Under the pieces are notes generated by a model that was given only the letters and a program-made list of their open reading frames with translations, searched no databases and was not told the DNA's origin. Shown in pieces: positions 9,544 to 17,134 of a stretch of DNA of 64,000 nucleotides; within the stretch, counting starts at the first letter, position 1; every line of letters begins with the position of its first letter. The stretch is from NCBI RefSeq assembly GCF_000337195.1, contig NZ_AOID01000021.1, positions 37,227-101,226 of the forward strand, read 5' to 3'. This DNA comes from Natrinema versiforme JCM 10478. Lineage in GTDB: Archaea; Halobacteriota; Halobacteria; Halobacteriales; Natrialbaceae. The position numbers and the translations under genes were made by a program.

Positions 9544-9835
9544 TCGGTACCACCTCCCGACCGGGCGCGCCTCGAGTCGGCGTCGCTTCGGGCCGGTACC
9601 CCCGCTCCCCTCGCGAGCCGACTGCCGGGACGGCCCTTCGAATAGACGGCGGAACCCATACTGGACACACTCCGACGATTCCCCGTATCAAGGTGTCCGG
9701 TGCGACTGCAGGCGGTACATTTCCAATGGCGGACTTCGACGGCCAGACGTAGCGATTCTCGTCCCGCTTTACGACCGCTGCTGAGGACTCAGTGGCTGAA
9801 TTCCGATCGAAGCCGACCGTTCGCGGTTCACGCCA
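9544..9835. other. Intergenic stretch upstream of the oxidase gene
   Basis: About 290 bases between two minus-strand genes. Only the ribosome-binding site next to the oxidase start is clear. I see no gene, tRNA or repeat. Confidence 0.6.
9552..9557 (-). promoter_or_regulatory. Shine-Dalgarno site of the fused oxidase gene
   Basis: GGAGGT on the minus strand, eight bases before ATG at 9543. It matches the CCUCC end of archaeal 16S rRNA and fixes the oxidase start. This is a leadered gene, unlike several leaderless ones in the window. Confidence 0.75.
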
Positions 9836-10660
9836 TCATCGGCGACTCGACTCCCGGCCCAGTCCGGGGTAGTCGGCGATGATCCCGTCGACCCCAGCGG
9901 CCGCGAGCCGGTCGAACTGGACCCAGTTCGTCACCGTCCAGGCGTTGACCGCCCGCCCCTCCTCGTGAGCGGTCTCGAGCACGTCGATTTCGTCGTCGGT
10001 CTCGGTCGCACTCTCAGAATCCGCGTCGGCACTACGGATCGCGCTCTGGGGCGGGTGGATCGCCTCGCACTCGTACCGGCGCGCGATCTCGAGGCCGGCC
10101 GCGAGGTCGTCCCGGAGCAGCGGCGCGGCGGCGTACTCGGCCGTCACGTCGCGCAGCGCCGCGATGGCTCCTTCGCAGAACGACGAGAAGAGGAGGTCGC
10201 CGCCGAAGGCGTCGCAGTCGGCGACGACGCGCTCGACGAACGGCCGCCACGCCTCGCGGCGCGCGGCGCGCTCGTCCGGCGGGAGCGACTCGCCGACGCG
10301 GAGATCCGACCGTCCCGCCCCCTTCAGTTCGACGTTGAGACCGACCGTTTCGGGGGTCGCCTCGAGCACGTCCGCGAGCGTCGGCACCGTCGCCTCGGTG
10401 CCGAGCACCCGCGTTTCCTGGAGGGCCTCGAGCGGCGTCTCCCGGACGAGACCGATCCCGTCGGTGAGCGGTCGCCCGTCGCGGGTTCCCTCGAGACGGT
10501 CGTCGTGGACGACCACCGGCGTCCCGTAGGCGGCCGGCCGCACGTCGATTTCGATCATCGCGGTCTCGTCGTACTCGACGGCGCGTTCGATCGCGGCGAC
10601 GGTGTTCTCGGGGGCGATACCGGCGTAGCCGCGGTGGGCGATGACTGCGGGACGGGCCAT
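9836..10660 (-). CDS. Glycerophosphodiester phosphodiesterase
   Basis: A 274-residue GDPD-family enzyme that hydrolyses glycerophosphodiesters to glycerol phosphate and an alcohol. The catalytic pattern is intact: AHRGYAGIAPENT with H9 and R10, IEIDVRPA for the metal-binding Glu and Asp, and VVHDDRLEGT for the second His. The C-terminal blocks AVNAWTVTNWVQFDRL and VDGIIADYPGL are typical of the family. The frame is open upstream to 11332, overlapping other genes, but ATG at 10660 begins the domain directly. No signal peptide is visible, so a cytoplasmic location is likely. Confidence 0.92.
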   Translation of the reverse strand: MARPAVIAHRGYAGIAPENTVAAIERAVEYDETAMIEIDVRPAAYGTPVVVHDDRLEGTRDGRPLTDGIGLVRETPLEALQETRVLGTEATVPTLADVLEATPETVGLNVELKGAGRSDLRVGESLPPDERAARREAWRPFVERVVADCDAFGGDLLFSSFCEGAIAALRDVTAEYAAAPLLRDDLAAGLEIARRYECEAIHPPQSAIRSADADSESATETDDEIDVLETAHEEGRAVNAWTVTNWVQFDRLAAAGVDGIIADYPGLGRESSRR

Positions 10661-10765
10661 AGCGGAGCGACGGCCGGCCGGGTAATGGAAGTACGCCCTC
10701 GTGCAGGGTAGCGACGTGGCGTTTCCCGGCCGGTTGTTCATCCGTGTGTCCAGCAAACGTTCCCT

Positions 10766-11023
10766 ATGACCGACACCACGCTCGCCGACGTCGAACGCGC
10801 GCTCGACCGTGCGGCCGACCTCGAGACCGAGGAGGCCGTCGCCGTCCTGCGGACAGCCAAGCAGGACCTCGCCGATCTGGGCTCGAACCCGGACGTCGAC
10901 GAGGAACGGCGGCGGGACCTCGAGACCCGACTCGAGCAGCGCATCCGCGAGGTGTCCGAACGCGACGCCTACGACAGCGGCTTGGGGGCGGCCATGAACC
11001 CGGCCGAAGACGACGCGCCGTAG
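10766..11023 (+). CDS. Small conserved helical protein of unknown function
   Basis: An 85-residue acidic protein that looks almost entirely helical: ADVERALDRAADLETEEAV, then KQDLADLG and RRRDLETRLEQRIREVSERD. The composition (Asp, Glu and Arg with G/C third positions) supports real coding. No catalytic motif or membrane segment is visible. It is divergent from the phosphodiesterase gene and precedes the F420-dependent reductase by about 120 bases. I do not recognise a named family. Confidence 0.75.
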   Translation: MTDTTLADVERALDRAADLETEEAVAVLRTAKQDLADLGSNPDVDEERRRDLETRLEQRIREVSERDAYDSGLGAAMNPAEDDAP

Positions 11024-11132
11024 CGGTACGGGCGGGCGCTGCCGACCGAAAACCGGCCGATCGCCGATTCCAGCTCGTCGGAGAACCCGGCGATATCGGC
11101 CGATCTCCGGCCCTTTTATTCGGGTGCCGTCC

Positions 11133-11138
11133 GGAGGA
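11133..11138 (+). promoter_or_regulatory. Shine-Dalgarno site of the F420-dependent NADP reductase gene
   Basis: GGAGGA lies six bases before ATG at 11145 and selects this start over an in-frame upstream codon at 11124. Confidence 0.65.
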
Positions 11139-11144
11139 GTCGGT

Positions 11145-11813
11145 ATGCGAATTGCACTACTTGGCGGTACCGGCGACATCGGCGAGGGGCTCGCGCTCCG
11201 ACTTGCCCGCGACACGAGCCACGAGATCCTCATCGGCTCCCGGGACCCAGAGAAGGCCCGTGACGCCGTCGCAGAGTACGAAGGCGAACTCGCCGACCGC
11301 ACCGACGAGGTCGACATCAAGGGCTTCGGCAACGAGATGGCGGCCGACCGGGCCGATGTCGTCGTCCTCAGCGTCCCGCCGTACTACGTCGGCGACACCG
11401 TCGAAGCGGTCGCCGACAGCCTTGACGCGGACTCCGTGCTGGTGACGCCCGCGGTCGGCATGCAGGGCGACGAGGACGGCCTACACTATCACCCGCCCGA
11501 TGCCGGCAGCGTCACCGAACTCGTCGCCGCGCGGGCCCCCGACGAGGTCCCGGTCGTCGGCGCGTTCCACAACCTCGCGGCCGACGCGCTGTCGAACCTC
11601 GACAACGAACTCGATCTCGACACGCTCGTCGTCGCTGACGACGACGCGGCCGGCGACACGGTGCTGACGATCGCCAACGAGGTCGACGGGCTGCGCGCGC
11701 TCGAGGCGGGGCCGCTGGCCAACGCGGCCGAAGTCGAGAGCGTCACGCCGCTTGTCATCAACATCGCGAAGTACAACGAGGACATGCACGACGTCGGCGT
11801 GAAGTGGACCTGA
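11145..11813 (+). CDS. npdG: NADPH-dependent F420 reductase (F420H2:NADP+ oxidoreductase type)
   Basis: A 222-residue protein of the family that moves hydride between coenzyme F420 and NADP. The N-terminal Rossmann motif is MRIALLGGTGDIGEG, followed by ILIGSRDPEKA, which reads the adenosine phosphate of NADP. Then come VVVLSVPPYYV, VTPAVGMQ and GAFHNLAADAL, and the C-terminal helix LANAAEVESVTPLVINIAK typical of the family. The start at 11145 is supported by a Shine-Dalgarno sequence. Cytoplasmic; it probably supplies or drains reduced F420 in the cell. Other members of this superfamily act on other substrates, so the exact reaction rests on family knowledge. Confidence 0.87.
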   Translation: MRIALLGGTGDIGEGLALRLARDTSHEILIGSRDPEKARDAVAEYEGELADRTDEVDIKGFGNEMAADRADVVVLSVPPYYVGDTVEAVADSLDADSVLVTPAVGMQGDEDGLHYHPPDAGSVTELVAARAPDEVPVVGAFHNLAADALSNLDNELDLDTLVVADDDAAGDTVLTIANEVDGLRALEAGPLANAAEVESVTPLVINIAKYNEDMHDVGVKWT

Positions 11814-11965
11814 GCGGACGAGAACGCGCCCGACGCCGTCGCGTACCGTTCCTGACTTCAACCCGCCTTCTCTAACCGGCCTTCGATCTCGAGACCACCT
11901 CGTGGCCACTCCGCAAGCGTGGCTCCGCGTCGGTACTGATCACGAGGAGAAAAGCGACCGGTCAG

Positions 11966-12235
11966 TTACGCGCCGGCCGACTCGAGGGCGTCCTCGATGT
12001 CGTCGCGCTGGGTGACGCCGACGAAACGCTCGACGATGCCGTCGTCGTTCTCGATGATGAGCGTCGGCAGCGATCGAACCTGATACTCGTTTGCCACGTC
12101 CTGTTTCTCGTCGACGTTTACTTTCTCGACTTCGAATCGGCCCTCCCAGTCGTCCTCGAGCTCCTCGAGGATCGGGTCCTGGGTCTTGCAGGGGCCACAC
12201 CAGTCCGCGTAGAAGTCCTTAAGTGTGACAGTCAT
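11966..12235 (-). CDS. Thioredoxin
   Basis: A compact 89-residue thioredoxin with the redox pair in DWCGPCKTQD (C13 and C16), the cis-proline segment VRSLPTLIIEN and the GVTQRDDIEDAL end. It is shorter than bacterial thioredoxins because the first strand and helix are trimmed, as is common in haloarchaeal versions. ATG at 12235 is chosen because the extra residues from the upstream in-frame ATG at 12286 do not belong to the fold. It reduces disulfides of cytoplasmic proteins. It is transcribed divergently from the Sec61-beta gene, with about 115 bases between them. Confidence 0.92.
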   Translation of the reverse strand: MTVTLKDFYADWCGPCKTQDPILEELEDDWEGRFEVEKVNVDEKQDVANEYQVRSLPTLIIENDDGIVERFVGVTQRDDIEDALESAGA

Positions 12236-12352
12236 GCGGTCAACGCTAGTTGCCACGCGCCGCGCATAAGGGTTTCCCACTGCCAATACGTTGCCGTGAT
12301 CGGCGACGCGATCGGTCGAAAGGTTTAGTTTCGGGGGCCCATAGGAACGGGT

Positions 12353-12514
12353 ATGGATAAAGGACAGAACACCGGTGGCCTGATGTCCAGTGCCGGACTC
12401 GTTCGGTACTTCGACTCCGAGGACTCGAACGCCATCCGTATCGACCCCAAGACGGTCATCGCGTTCGGCGTGCTGCTGGGCGTGCTGGTCCAGCTGCTGA
12501 CGATCGTCTCGTAA
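12353..12514 (+). CDS. Preprotein translocase subunit Sec61-beta (SecG)
   Basis: A 53-residue tail-anchored protein. The N-terminal half, [20 protein letters not shown], carries the Sec61-beta signature in which SSAGLVRYF leads into the membrane. One C-terminal helix follows ([20 protein letters not shown]) and ends at the last residue. It is the small non-essential subunit of the SecYEG/Sec61 channel in the cytoplasmic membrane. Its small size makes it easy to miss. It converges on the glycosyltransferase gene. Confidence 0.9.
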   Translation: MDKGQNTGGLMSSAGLVRYFDSEDSNAIRIDPKTVIAFGVLLGVLVQLLTIVS

Positions 12515-12619
12515 CGCGCCGATCAGCCACTTTTCTCACTCCCATCACAGATAGCGGCAGCGCCGGTGAGCGAACGTCTAGTTTTTGCCACCATCGCGGC
12601 GTCGCCGCCCCCGGGGCTC

Positions 12620-13306
12620 TCAGTAGTCCGCTCTGAGCCGCTCGAGGTCGAGCGCGAGGTAGTGCCACAACGTTCCCGTCAGCCCCTGATCGGCGATCCG
12701 CCGGCCCGAACTCTCGACCAAGACGGTCGGACAGTAGGCCGTCGGAAACCGACCGGCGAGCGCTCGGCTGAAGGCCGTGTCCTCGTTCGACACGCGGGGA
12801 AAGCCGCCGATTTCCTCGAACGCTCGCCGGTGGACGAGACAGTTGAACCCCGGCAGGATCGGGCGCTCGAGCCGCGAGAAGACGTGATTGATCGTCAGTT
12901 CCATCAGTTTCGCCCGTCGCGGGCCGGTGATCCGACAGGACGAACTCGCGGCCGCGAGCCCGTTGGCCTCGACGAAGCCGAGCAGGTCGGTCAGATAGTT
13001 CGCCCGCACCCGCGTGTCCGCGTCGATGAAGGCCAGCCACTCGCCGGCCGCCCGTTCGGCCCCGAGGTTCCGAGCGGCAGCGATGCTCGAGCCGGCGTCC
13101 CGGACGACGGTCGCGCTGTACTCGCGGGCGATCGCCGGCGTTTCGTCGGTCGAACAGCCGTCGACGACGATCACCTCGTACTCGTAGCTCGTGTCCAGTG
13201 CGGTGAGACTCGCCAGAGTACCCCGAAGATAGTCGGCCTCGTTTCGCGCCGGGATTACGAAACTCACGTCGCAGTCGTCGTCGCCCGCTCGATCGTCGCT
13301 CGCCAT
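12620..13306 (-). CDS. Family 2 glycosyltransferase
   Basis: A 228-residue GT-A-fold enzyme. The nucleotide-sugar-binding start is VSFVIPARNEADYL, then EVIVVDGCSTDET, AAARNLGAERAAGEW and the metal-binding DAD of FIDADTRV (D95 to D97). GFNCLVHRRAFEEIGGF and SNEDTAFSRALAG supply the acceptor-side and ED motifs. No membrane helix is visible, so it is probably peripheral and works on a lipid-linked or protein glycan. ATG at 13306 is preferred over one 36 bases upstream. No other glycosylation gene is nearby, which leaves the pathway open. Confidence 0.9.
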   Translation of the reverse strand: MASDDRAGDDDCDVSFVIPARNEADYLRGTLASLTALDTSYEYEVIVVDGCSTDETPAIAREYSATVVRDAGSSIAAARNLGAERAAGEWLAFIDADTRVRANYLTDLLGFVEANGLAAASSSCRITGPRRAKLMELTINHVFSRLERPILPGFNCLVHRRAFEEIGGFPRVSNEDTAFSRALAGRFPTAYCPTVLVESSGRRIADQGLTGTLWHYLALDLERLRADY

Positions 13307-13342
13307 CGTCGTAGCGGTGAGAACTCGACCGCGGGTTCTCAA

Positions 13343-13663
13343 GCTATCGGAGTCCCAACGTCCCCGCGGGCGCTGACCGGACGAGAGCCGTCTGTTAGTT
13401 GGGGGTGCGGTAGTGAATCGGTCGAGTGACGGCTCGAGCCGTCGATACTCGCCAAAAGAGATGCTGTTTCTACTAGCTAAACTATGATCCTAAACCCGCG
13501 GTGATTGGTTCCAGTGAACACTCCACAGGGCCGCTATATATCATGAACTTTTATAACCAAGGAGCGGATAGGGTGGAGTAGAGATGTCGGTCGTACACGT
13601 AGTAGCGTAAGCCCGTTGGCGACGACGAGTACCGCTTTTCGACGAAATCCACACCCGACCGAC
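13343..13663. other. Intergenic region with a promoter-like box
   Basis: About 320 bases between divergent genes. It contains an A/T-rich core and a TTTTATAA box at 13549 on the plus strand. I see no other gene, RNA or repeat. Confidence 0.6.
13549..13556 (+). promoter_or_regulatory. Archaeal TATA-like box before a small gene
   Basis: TTTTATAA in an otherwise GC-rich context. A transcript starting about 27 bases downstream would give the gene at 13664 a 5' leader of roughly 85 bases. This is inferred from spacing only. Confidence 0.45.
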
Positions 13664-13876
13664 ATGAGTACCCAACACCTGCAGTCCACGACCGACGCCG
13701 AACCGACACCCGACCGAACCACGATCCGAACCCCGCGCTCGAGCCCGCTCGAGGACCCGCGGACGGCTACCGATCGCGCCCAGCGGATGTTCTCGCATGG
13801 AGACACGGGGCGACTCGAGAACCTGATCGACGAGTGGAACGCGGCCTTTGCAAACAAGAGCGCGGACGGCTCGTAA
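13664..13876 (+). CDS. Small protein of unknown function
   Basis: A 70-residue polar protein. Residues 1-42 are low-complexity and disordered-looking, rich in Thr, Pro and Arg (TTDAEPTPDRTTIRTP). The last third has a clearer helical character (RAQRMFSHGDTGRLENLIDE, then WNAAFANKSADGS) and is the part most likely to be conserved. No known motif is visible. ATG at 13664 is preferred because the residues upstream are basic and irregular. I do not recognise the family. Confidence 0.55.
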   Translation: MSTQHLQSTTDAEPTPDRTTIRTPRSSPLEDPRTATDRAQRMFSHGDTGRLENLIDEWNAAFANKSADGS

Positions 13877-14264
13877 CAGCGCCCGATTTTCGCCGGCGAA
13901 CCCAAACCGTCTTTGGAGCGACGGCGGTAGGATCGCGTGGCCGATGACGATGCACCCGCTCCGAGCCGGACTCGGCATCCGGTGGTGACGAGCCCTATGA
14001 GTGCCGAGGCCTTCGGTTTACGCGTAGTATCCGTCAATTCTCGACTAATAGATCGATCGTAGGTTCCAGTAGCAAGCGAGAACGGAACGTCGACGGAACC
14101 GCCCGGAAATTCGTCTCTCGGCCGAACCGCAGTGGCTGGTTCCTCGAGCCGAACGGTCGTCCGTGAGTTCGGACTCGAGTAGACGGGTATTTTCCGTTGG
14201 AGCCCATCTACCAGATAATGCACTCGGAAACCGATTATACTAGTTTGCTCGAGAGTTTTGTCCG
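13877..14264. other. Intergenic stretch without a supported gene
   Basis: About 390 bases. Long open frames on the minus strand are Arg- and Ser-rich shadows without a credible start. Only a promoter-like box at its end is noted. Confidence 0.55.
14233..14240 (+). promoter_or_regulatory. TATA-like box, leaderless spacing
   Basis: GATTATAC centred about 28 bases before ATG at 14265, the spacing expected when transcription begins at the start codon. Confidence 0.45.
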
Positions 14265-14957
14265 ATGAATCCGACTCGCGTCGACTTCGTGGTCGACCTC
14301 GCGTACGGGATTATGATTTTCGCTGCGGTCGCGCTCATCGTCGCGGTCGAGACCAGCGTCGGCGTCGCGTTCGGGCTCGGAGTACTGGCCTCCTACGTCA
14401 TCCACGTCGTGTGGAAGATGGCCCGGTTCGACCCCGACTGGATGACGACCGAGGTCGCCGAACGAGTCGAAGAGACGGTCACCGACACGGTCAGTAAGGA
14501 GGTCGAAGAGACGGTCAGTGATACCGTCAGTAAGGAAGTCGGAGAGACAGTTAGCAAAGAGGTCGAGGAAACGGTCAGTGATACTGTCAGTAAGGAAGTC
14601 GAAGAGACAGTTAGTGATACGGTCAGCAAAGAGGTTGAGGAGACGGTCAGCGATACCGTCAGCAAAGAAGTCGAGGAGACGGTCAGCGATACCGTCAGCA
14701 AGGAAGTCGACAACGTGGCGGAAAAAGTCGGGGAGACCGTCAGTGAGGACGTGACCAAGCAGGTCGAAGAGACGGTTACCGACACGGTCACCAAGGAAGT
14801 CGAGGAGACGGTCAGTGACACTGTCAGCGAGGAGGTCGAGAAAACGGTCAGCGAAGCGGTCGACGAATCCGCTGCCAATGCAGTCGAGACGGACGAGGAC
14901 GATTCGGACTCAGACGGCCGAGAAGAACCGCGTCCCTCGAGTTCGGGCGCGGAGTAA
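14265..14957 (+). CDS. Membrane-anchored protein with a 12-residue tandem repeat
   Basis: A 230-residue protein. Residues 7-50 hold two closely spaced hydrophobic helices (FVVDLAYGIMIFAAVALIVA and VGVAFGLGVLASYVIHVV). From about residue 68 to 200 the sequence is built of copies of VEETVSDTVSKE, with one 8-residue copy and a divergent spacer (VDNVAEKVGETVSEDVTKQ). Val recurs every fourth residue, with acidic and Ser/Thr residues between, which suggests a long amphipathic helix or rod. A C-terminal acidic tail follows. The likely topology is a membrane hairpin with a cytoplasmic or external rod. Function and family are not recognised. Confidence 0.8.
   Translation: MNPTRVDFVVDLAYGIMIFAAVALIVAVETSVGVAFGLGVLASYVIHVVWKMARFDPDWMTTEVAERVEETVTDTVSKEVEETVSDTVSKEVGETVSKEVEETVSDTVSKEVEETVSDTVSKEVEETVSDTVSKEVEETVSDTVSKEVDNVAEKVGETVSEDVTKQVEETVTDTVTKEVEETVSDTVSEEVEKTVSEAVDESAANAVETDEDDSDSDGREEPRPSSSGAE
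14466..14864 (+). repeat. 36-bp tandem coding repeat
   Basis: The segment coding for the 12-residue units (for example GTCGAGGAGACGGTCAGCGA) repeats in frame about ten times with synonymous variation. The copies are not identical at the DNA level. This suggests old duplication held by selection on the protein, or gene conversion, rather than a recent slippage event. Confidence 0.75.
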
Positions 14958-15019
14958 CCCGGACCCGTGTCGAATGAGTTCGGACTATAGCGCCCGCCTC
15001 GAGACGCGACGCGGACGGA

Positions 15020-15664
15020 CTACTTCTGTGCAGTGCGGAACGCGCGAACGGTATCTCGTTTGCCCGACTCGGCCTCGACCTCGAGCAGGCCGAGATCGGT
15101 AAACACCTGGTTCCAGTCGCGGTGGTACAGCGGGAAGTCGTCGTTGACGTAGCTCACGTCGAGGTCGTCCGAGTCCGGCTGGTTGTCGTCGCTGTCGCCG
15201 TCATCGTTCTCGCCCTCGTTTTCGACCGTGATGAGGAGGTCGGCGGTGATCCGGGTCAGGTCCTCGAGCACCCATTCGACGTCCGGGTGGAGGTGCTGGA
15301 GTGTCTCGACCGAGTAGACGACATCGAACTGGTCGTCCGCGAAGTCGCCGACGGTGTCCTCGATTGTGTCGTGATAGAACGTGCCGGTAGCGGCGAGGTC
15401 GGGGTAGTTCTCTTCCATCACGTCGAAGGCGTCCTCGTTGACGTCGATGCCGTGCAGGTTCTCGAAGCCCTGTTCGTGGAGGTGGGCGAGGTGACGGCCC
15501 GAGCTACAGCCGAGTTCGAGGACGGCCGCGTCTCGGTCGACGAACCGATCGAGAATGCCGTGGATCGACTCGCTCCGCTGGTCCGGCCCGTAGTGGGCGT
15601 AATACTCCGGCGAGTACGCGCCGGATCGTTCTGCCCACTGACGGCGGACCTCGTTAGAATTCAC
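15020..15664 (-). CDS. Class I SAM-dependent methyltransferase
   Basis: A 214-residue protein with a UbiE/Methyltransf_11-type fold. Motif I is AVLELGCSSGRHLAHL (about residues 47-62), motif II is NLHGIDVNEDAFDVME, and the post-I and IV regions are FDVVYSVETLQHL. A short acidic insert (ENEGENDDGDSDDNQPDSDD) lies in the C-terminal half. The start is taken as GTG at 15664 because the sequence from there, NSNEVRRQWAERSGAYSPEY, aligns with the usual beginning. The acceptor substrate is unknown. Confidence 0.85.
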   Translation of the reverse strand: MNSNEVRRQWAERSGAYSPEYYAHYGPDQRSESIHGILDRFVDRDAAVLELGCSSGRHLAHLHEQGFENLHGIDVNEDAFDVMEENYPDLAATGTFYHDTIEDTVGDFADDQFDVVYSVETLQHLHPDVEWVLEDLTRITADLLITVENEGENDDGDSDDNQPDSDDLDVSYVNDDFPLYHRDWNQVFTDLGLLEVEAESGKRDTVRAFRTAQK

Positions 15665-15844
15665 GTGTGTGGTTCTCGGCGCACACCTAAAGCCTAGTCG
15701 ACTCGCCCGATCCCCGCCGGTCGCCACTTCTGCTTTCGTGCGGGGTCCGAGCGCCGAGGACCCCACCCGCACCCGTTTTCGGGCGGGAAACGGTACCGAT
15801 AATCCGAGGGCCTACGTGTCTCCTGCGCGGAGTACCACTGTCGA

Positions 15845-16684
15845 ATGACTACAGACTCGTCGCCCGAGACCCGAGACCTTCGGGAGACCGTCCGCTTCTA
15901 CCTGCTCGATCACCGGACGCCGCTGGGAAAGGCGATCGACATCGCACTGTTGGCGCTGAACCTCGTGTTCGTCGCCGCCTTCGTCGCGGAAACCTATCCC
16001 CTCTCCGAGGACCTCCGATCGCTCCTCTGGACCCTCGAGGTCGCGATCGCCGCCGTCTTTCTGGTGGAGTACGTCCTGCGACTGTACGGTGCCGCGGATC
16101 GCCTCGCGGAGTTTACCGACGTCTATACGATGGTCGATCTGGTCGCGATTCTCCCGACCTTTCTCGCGGCGGGCTTGCCGGGGGTCGCGGCGGTCGCCAA
16201 CGTCGGCTTTCTCCGCGTGGTCCGGGTCGTCCGTGTCCTCCGGTTCTATCGGTTCACGCGGGACGCGGAGTTCTTCTTCGGGACGATTTCGGACAACGCC
16301 TTGCGCGCGCTGAAGTTGCTGCTGACGGTGCTGGTGCTCCTGTTCGTCTCCGCCGGCCTGTTCTACAGCGCGGAGCACGCCGCCAACCCCGAGGTCGCGA
16401 CGTTCGGCGACGCCTTCTACTACGTCGTAGTCGCGCTGTCGACCGTTGGATTCGGCGATATCGTCCCGCTGACGACCGCAGGTCGGTGGATCACGGTGGC
16501 GGCCATCTTGGCTGGGATTATCGTGCTCCCGTGGCAGGCCAGCAAGATCGTCCGCGAGTGGAGCCATAGAGAGAAGGTCTCCGTCGCGTGCCCGAACTGC
16601 GGGCTGTCGTCGCACGACCGCGACGCGTCCCACTGCAAGGCGTGCGGTCACGTCATCTATCAGGAGTTCGATTCCAACGAGTGA
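15845..16684 (+). CDS. Voltage-gated potassium channel with a C-terminal zinc ribbon
   Basis: A 279-residue six-helix channel. S1 to S3 lie within about residues 30-118. S4 is GFLRVVRVVRVLRFYRF (121-137), with regularly spaced Arg. The pore loop carries the K+ filter TVGFGD at 200-205, followed by S6 (ITVAAILAGIIVLPWQASKI). After S6 a short basic helix leads to CPNCG and CKACG (C249, C252, C264, C267), which look like a zinc ribbon. The channel would sit in the cytoplasmic membrane. The ribbon in place of the usual RCK or cyclic-nucleotide domain is the unusual feature. Divergent from the methyltransferase gene. Confidence 0.9.
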   Translation: MTTDSSPETRDLRETVRFYLLDHRTPLGKAIDIALLALNLVFVAAFVAETYPLSEDLRSLLWTLEVAIAAVFLVEYVLRLYGAADRLAEFTDVYTMVDLVAILPTFLAAGLPGVAAVANVGFLRVVRVVRVLRFYRFTRDAEFFFGTISDNALRALKLLLTVLVLLFVSAGLFYSAEHAANPEVATFGDAFYYVVVALSTVGFGDIVPLTTAGRWITVAAILAGIIVLPWQASKIVREWSHREKVSVACPNCGLSSHDRDASHCKACGHVIYQEFDSNE

Positions 16685-17134
16685 CTCGAGCGGGCGTTTC
16701 CAACACGCCCTCGCTTCCACCTTCCCGTCGAGTACCGAATCGGACGAAAACGACTCGGGGGTTTACTTTTGTTCCCAAAACGACTGTCTGGCCCATGGCT
16801 TGGTAAATCGATGTCTCGTCGCCACCGCGCTCGAGGACGGTCGCTCGCTGGTACGTCAACTGTCGATAGCAAAACGGCCGGAAACCGCCGAGACGGACGG
16901 GGTCAGTGATGGGGTCGAGGGCTCGACCGCTAGCGTAACGGCGGGGATACAATCCCGTAATCCCTCGTGAGAGACGGTTTCTACGAGCCGATGCGTTCGT
17001 TTATTCCCGCCGGGTGAATTGCGAATATACGGTCGTCGATTGCGATGTCGACGAGTGTCGAAAACGCGATCGAAAAAATATGAGTTATCAGTCTGGAGTC
17101 GAGCGTATGTACTACCGACCCACACACTCCAATA
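16685..17134. other. Intergenic region upstream of a flavoprotein gene
   Basis: About 450 bases. The last 60 are AT-rich (ATCGAAAAAATATGAGTTAT at about 17074), which may hold the promoter of the gene at 17135. A minus-strand frame overlaps the region but has no convincing start or composition. Confidence 0.55.

Noticed and set aside
13534-14223. Long minus-strand frame across two intergenic gaps
   Set aside because: Composition (Ser, Arg, Val with odd codons) and the lack of any domain pattern mark it as a shadow of the small gene and its flanks.
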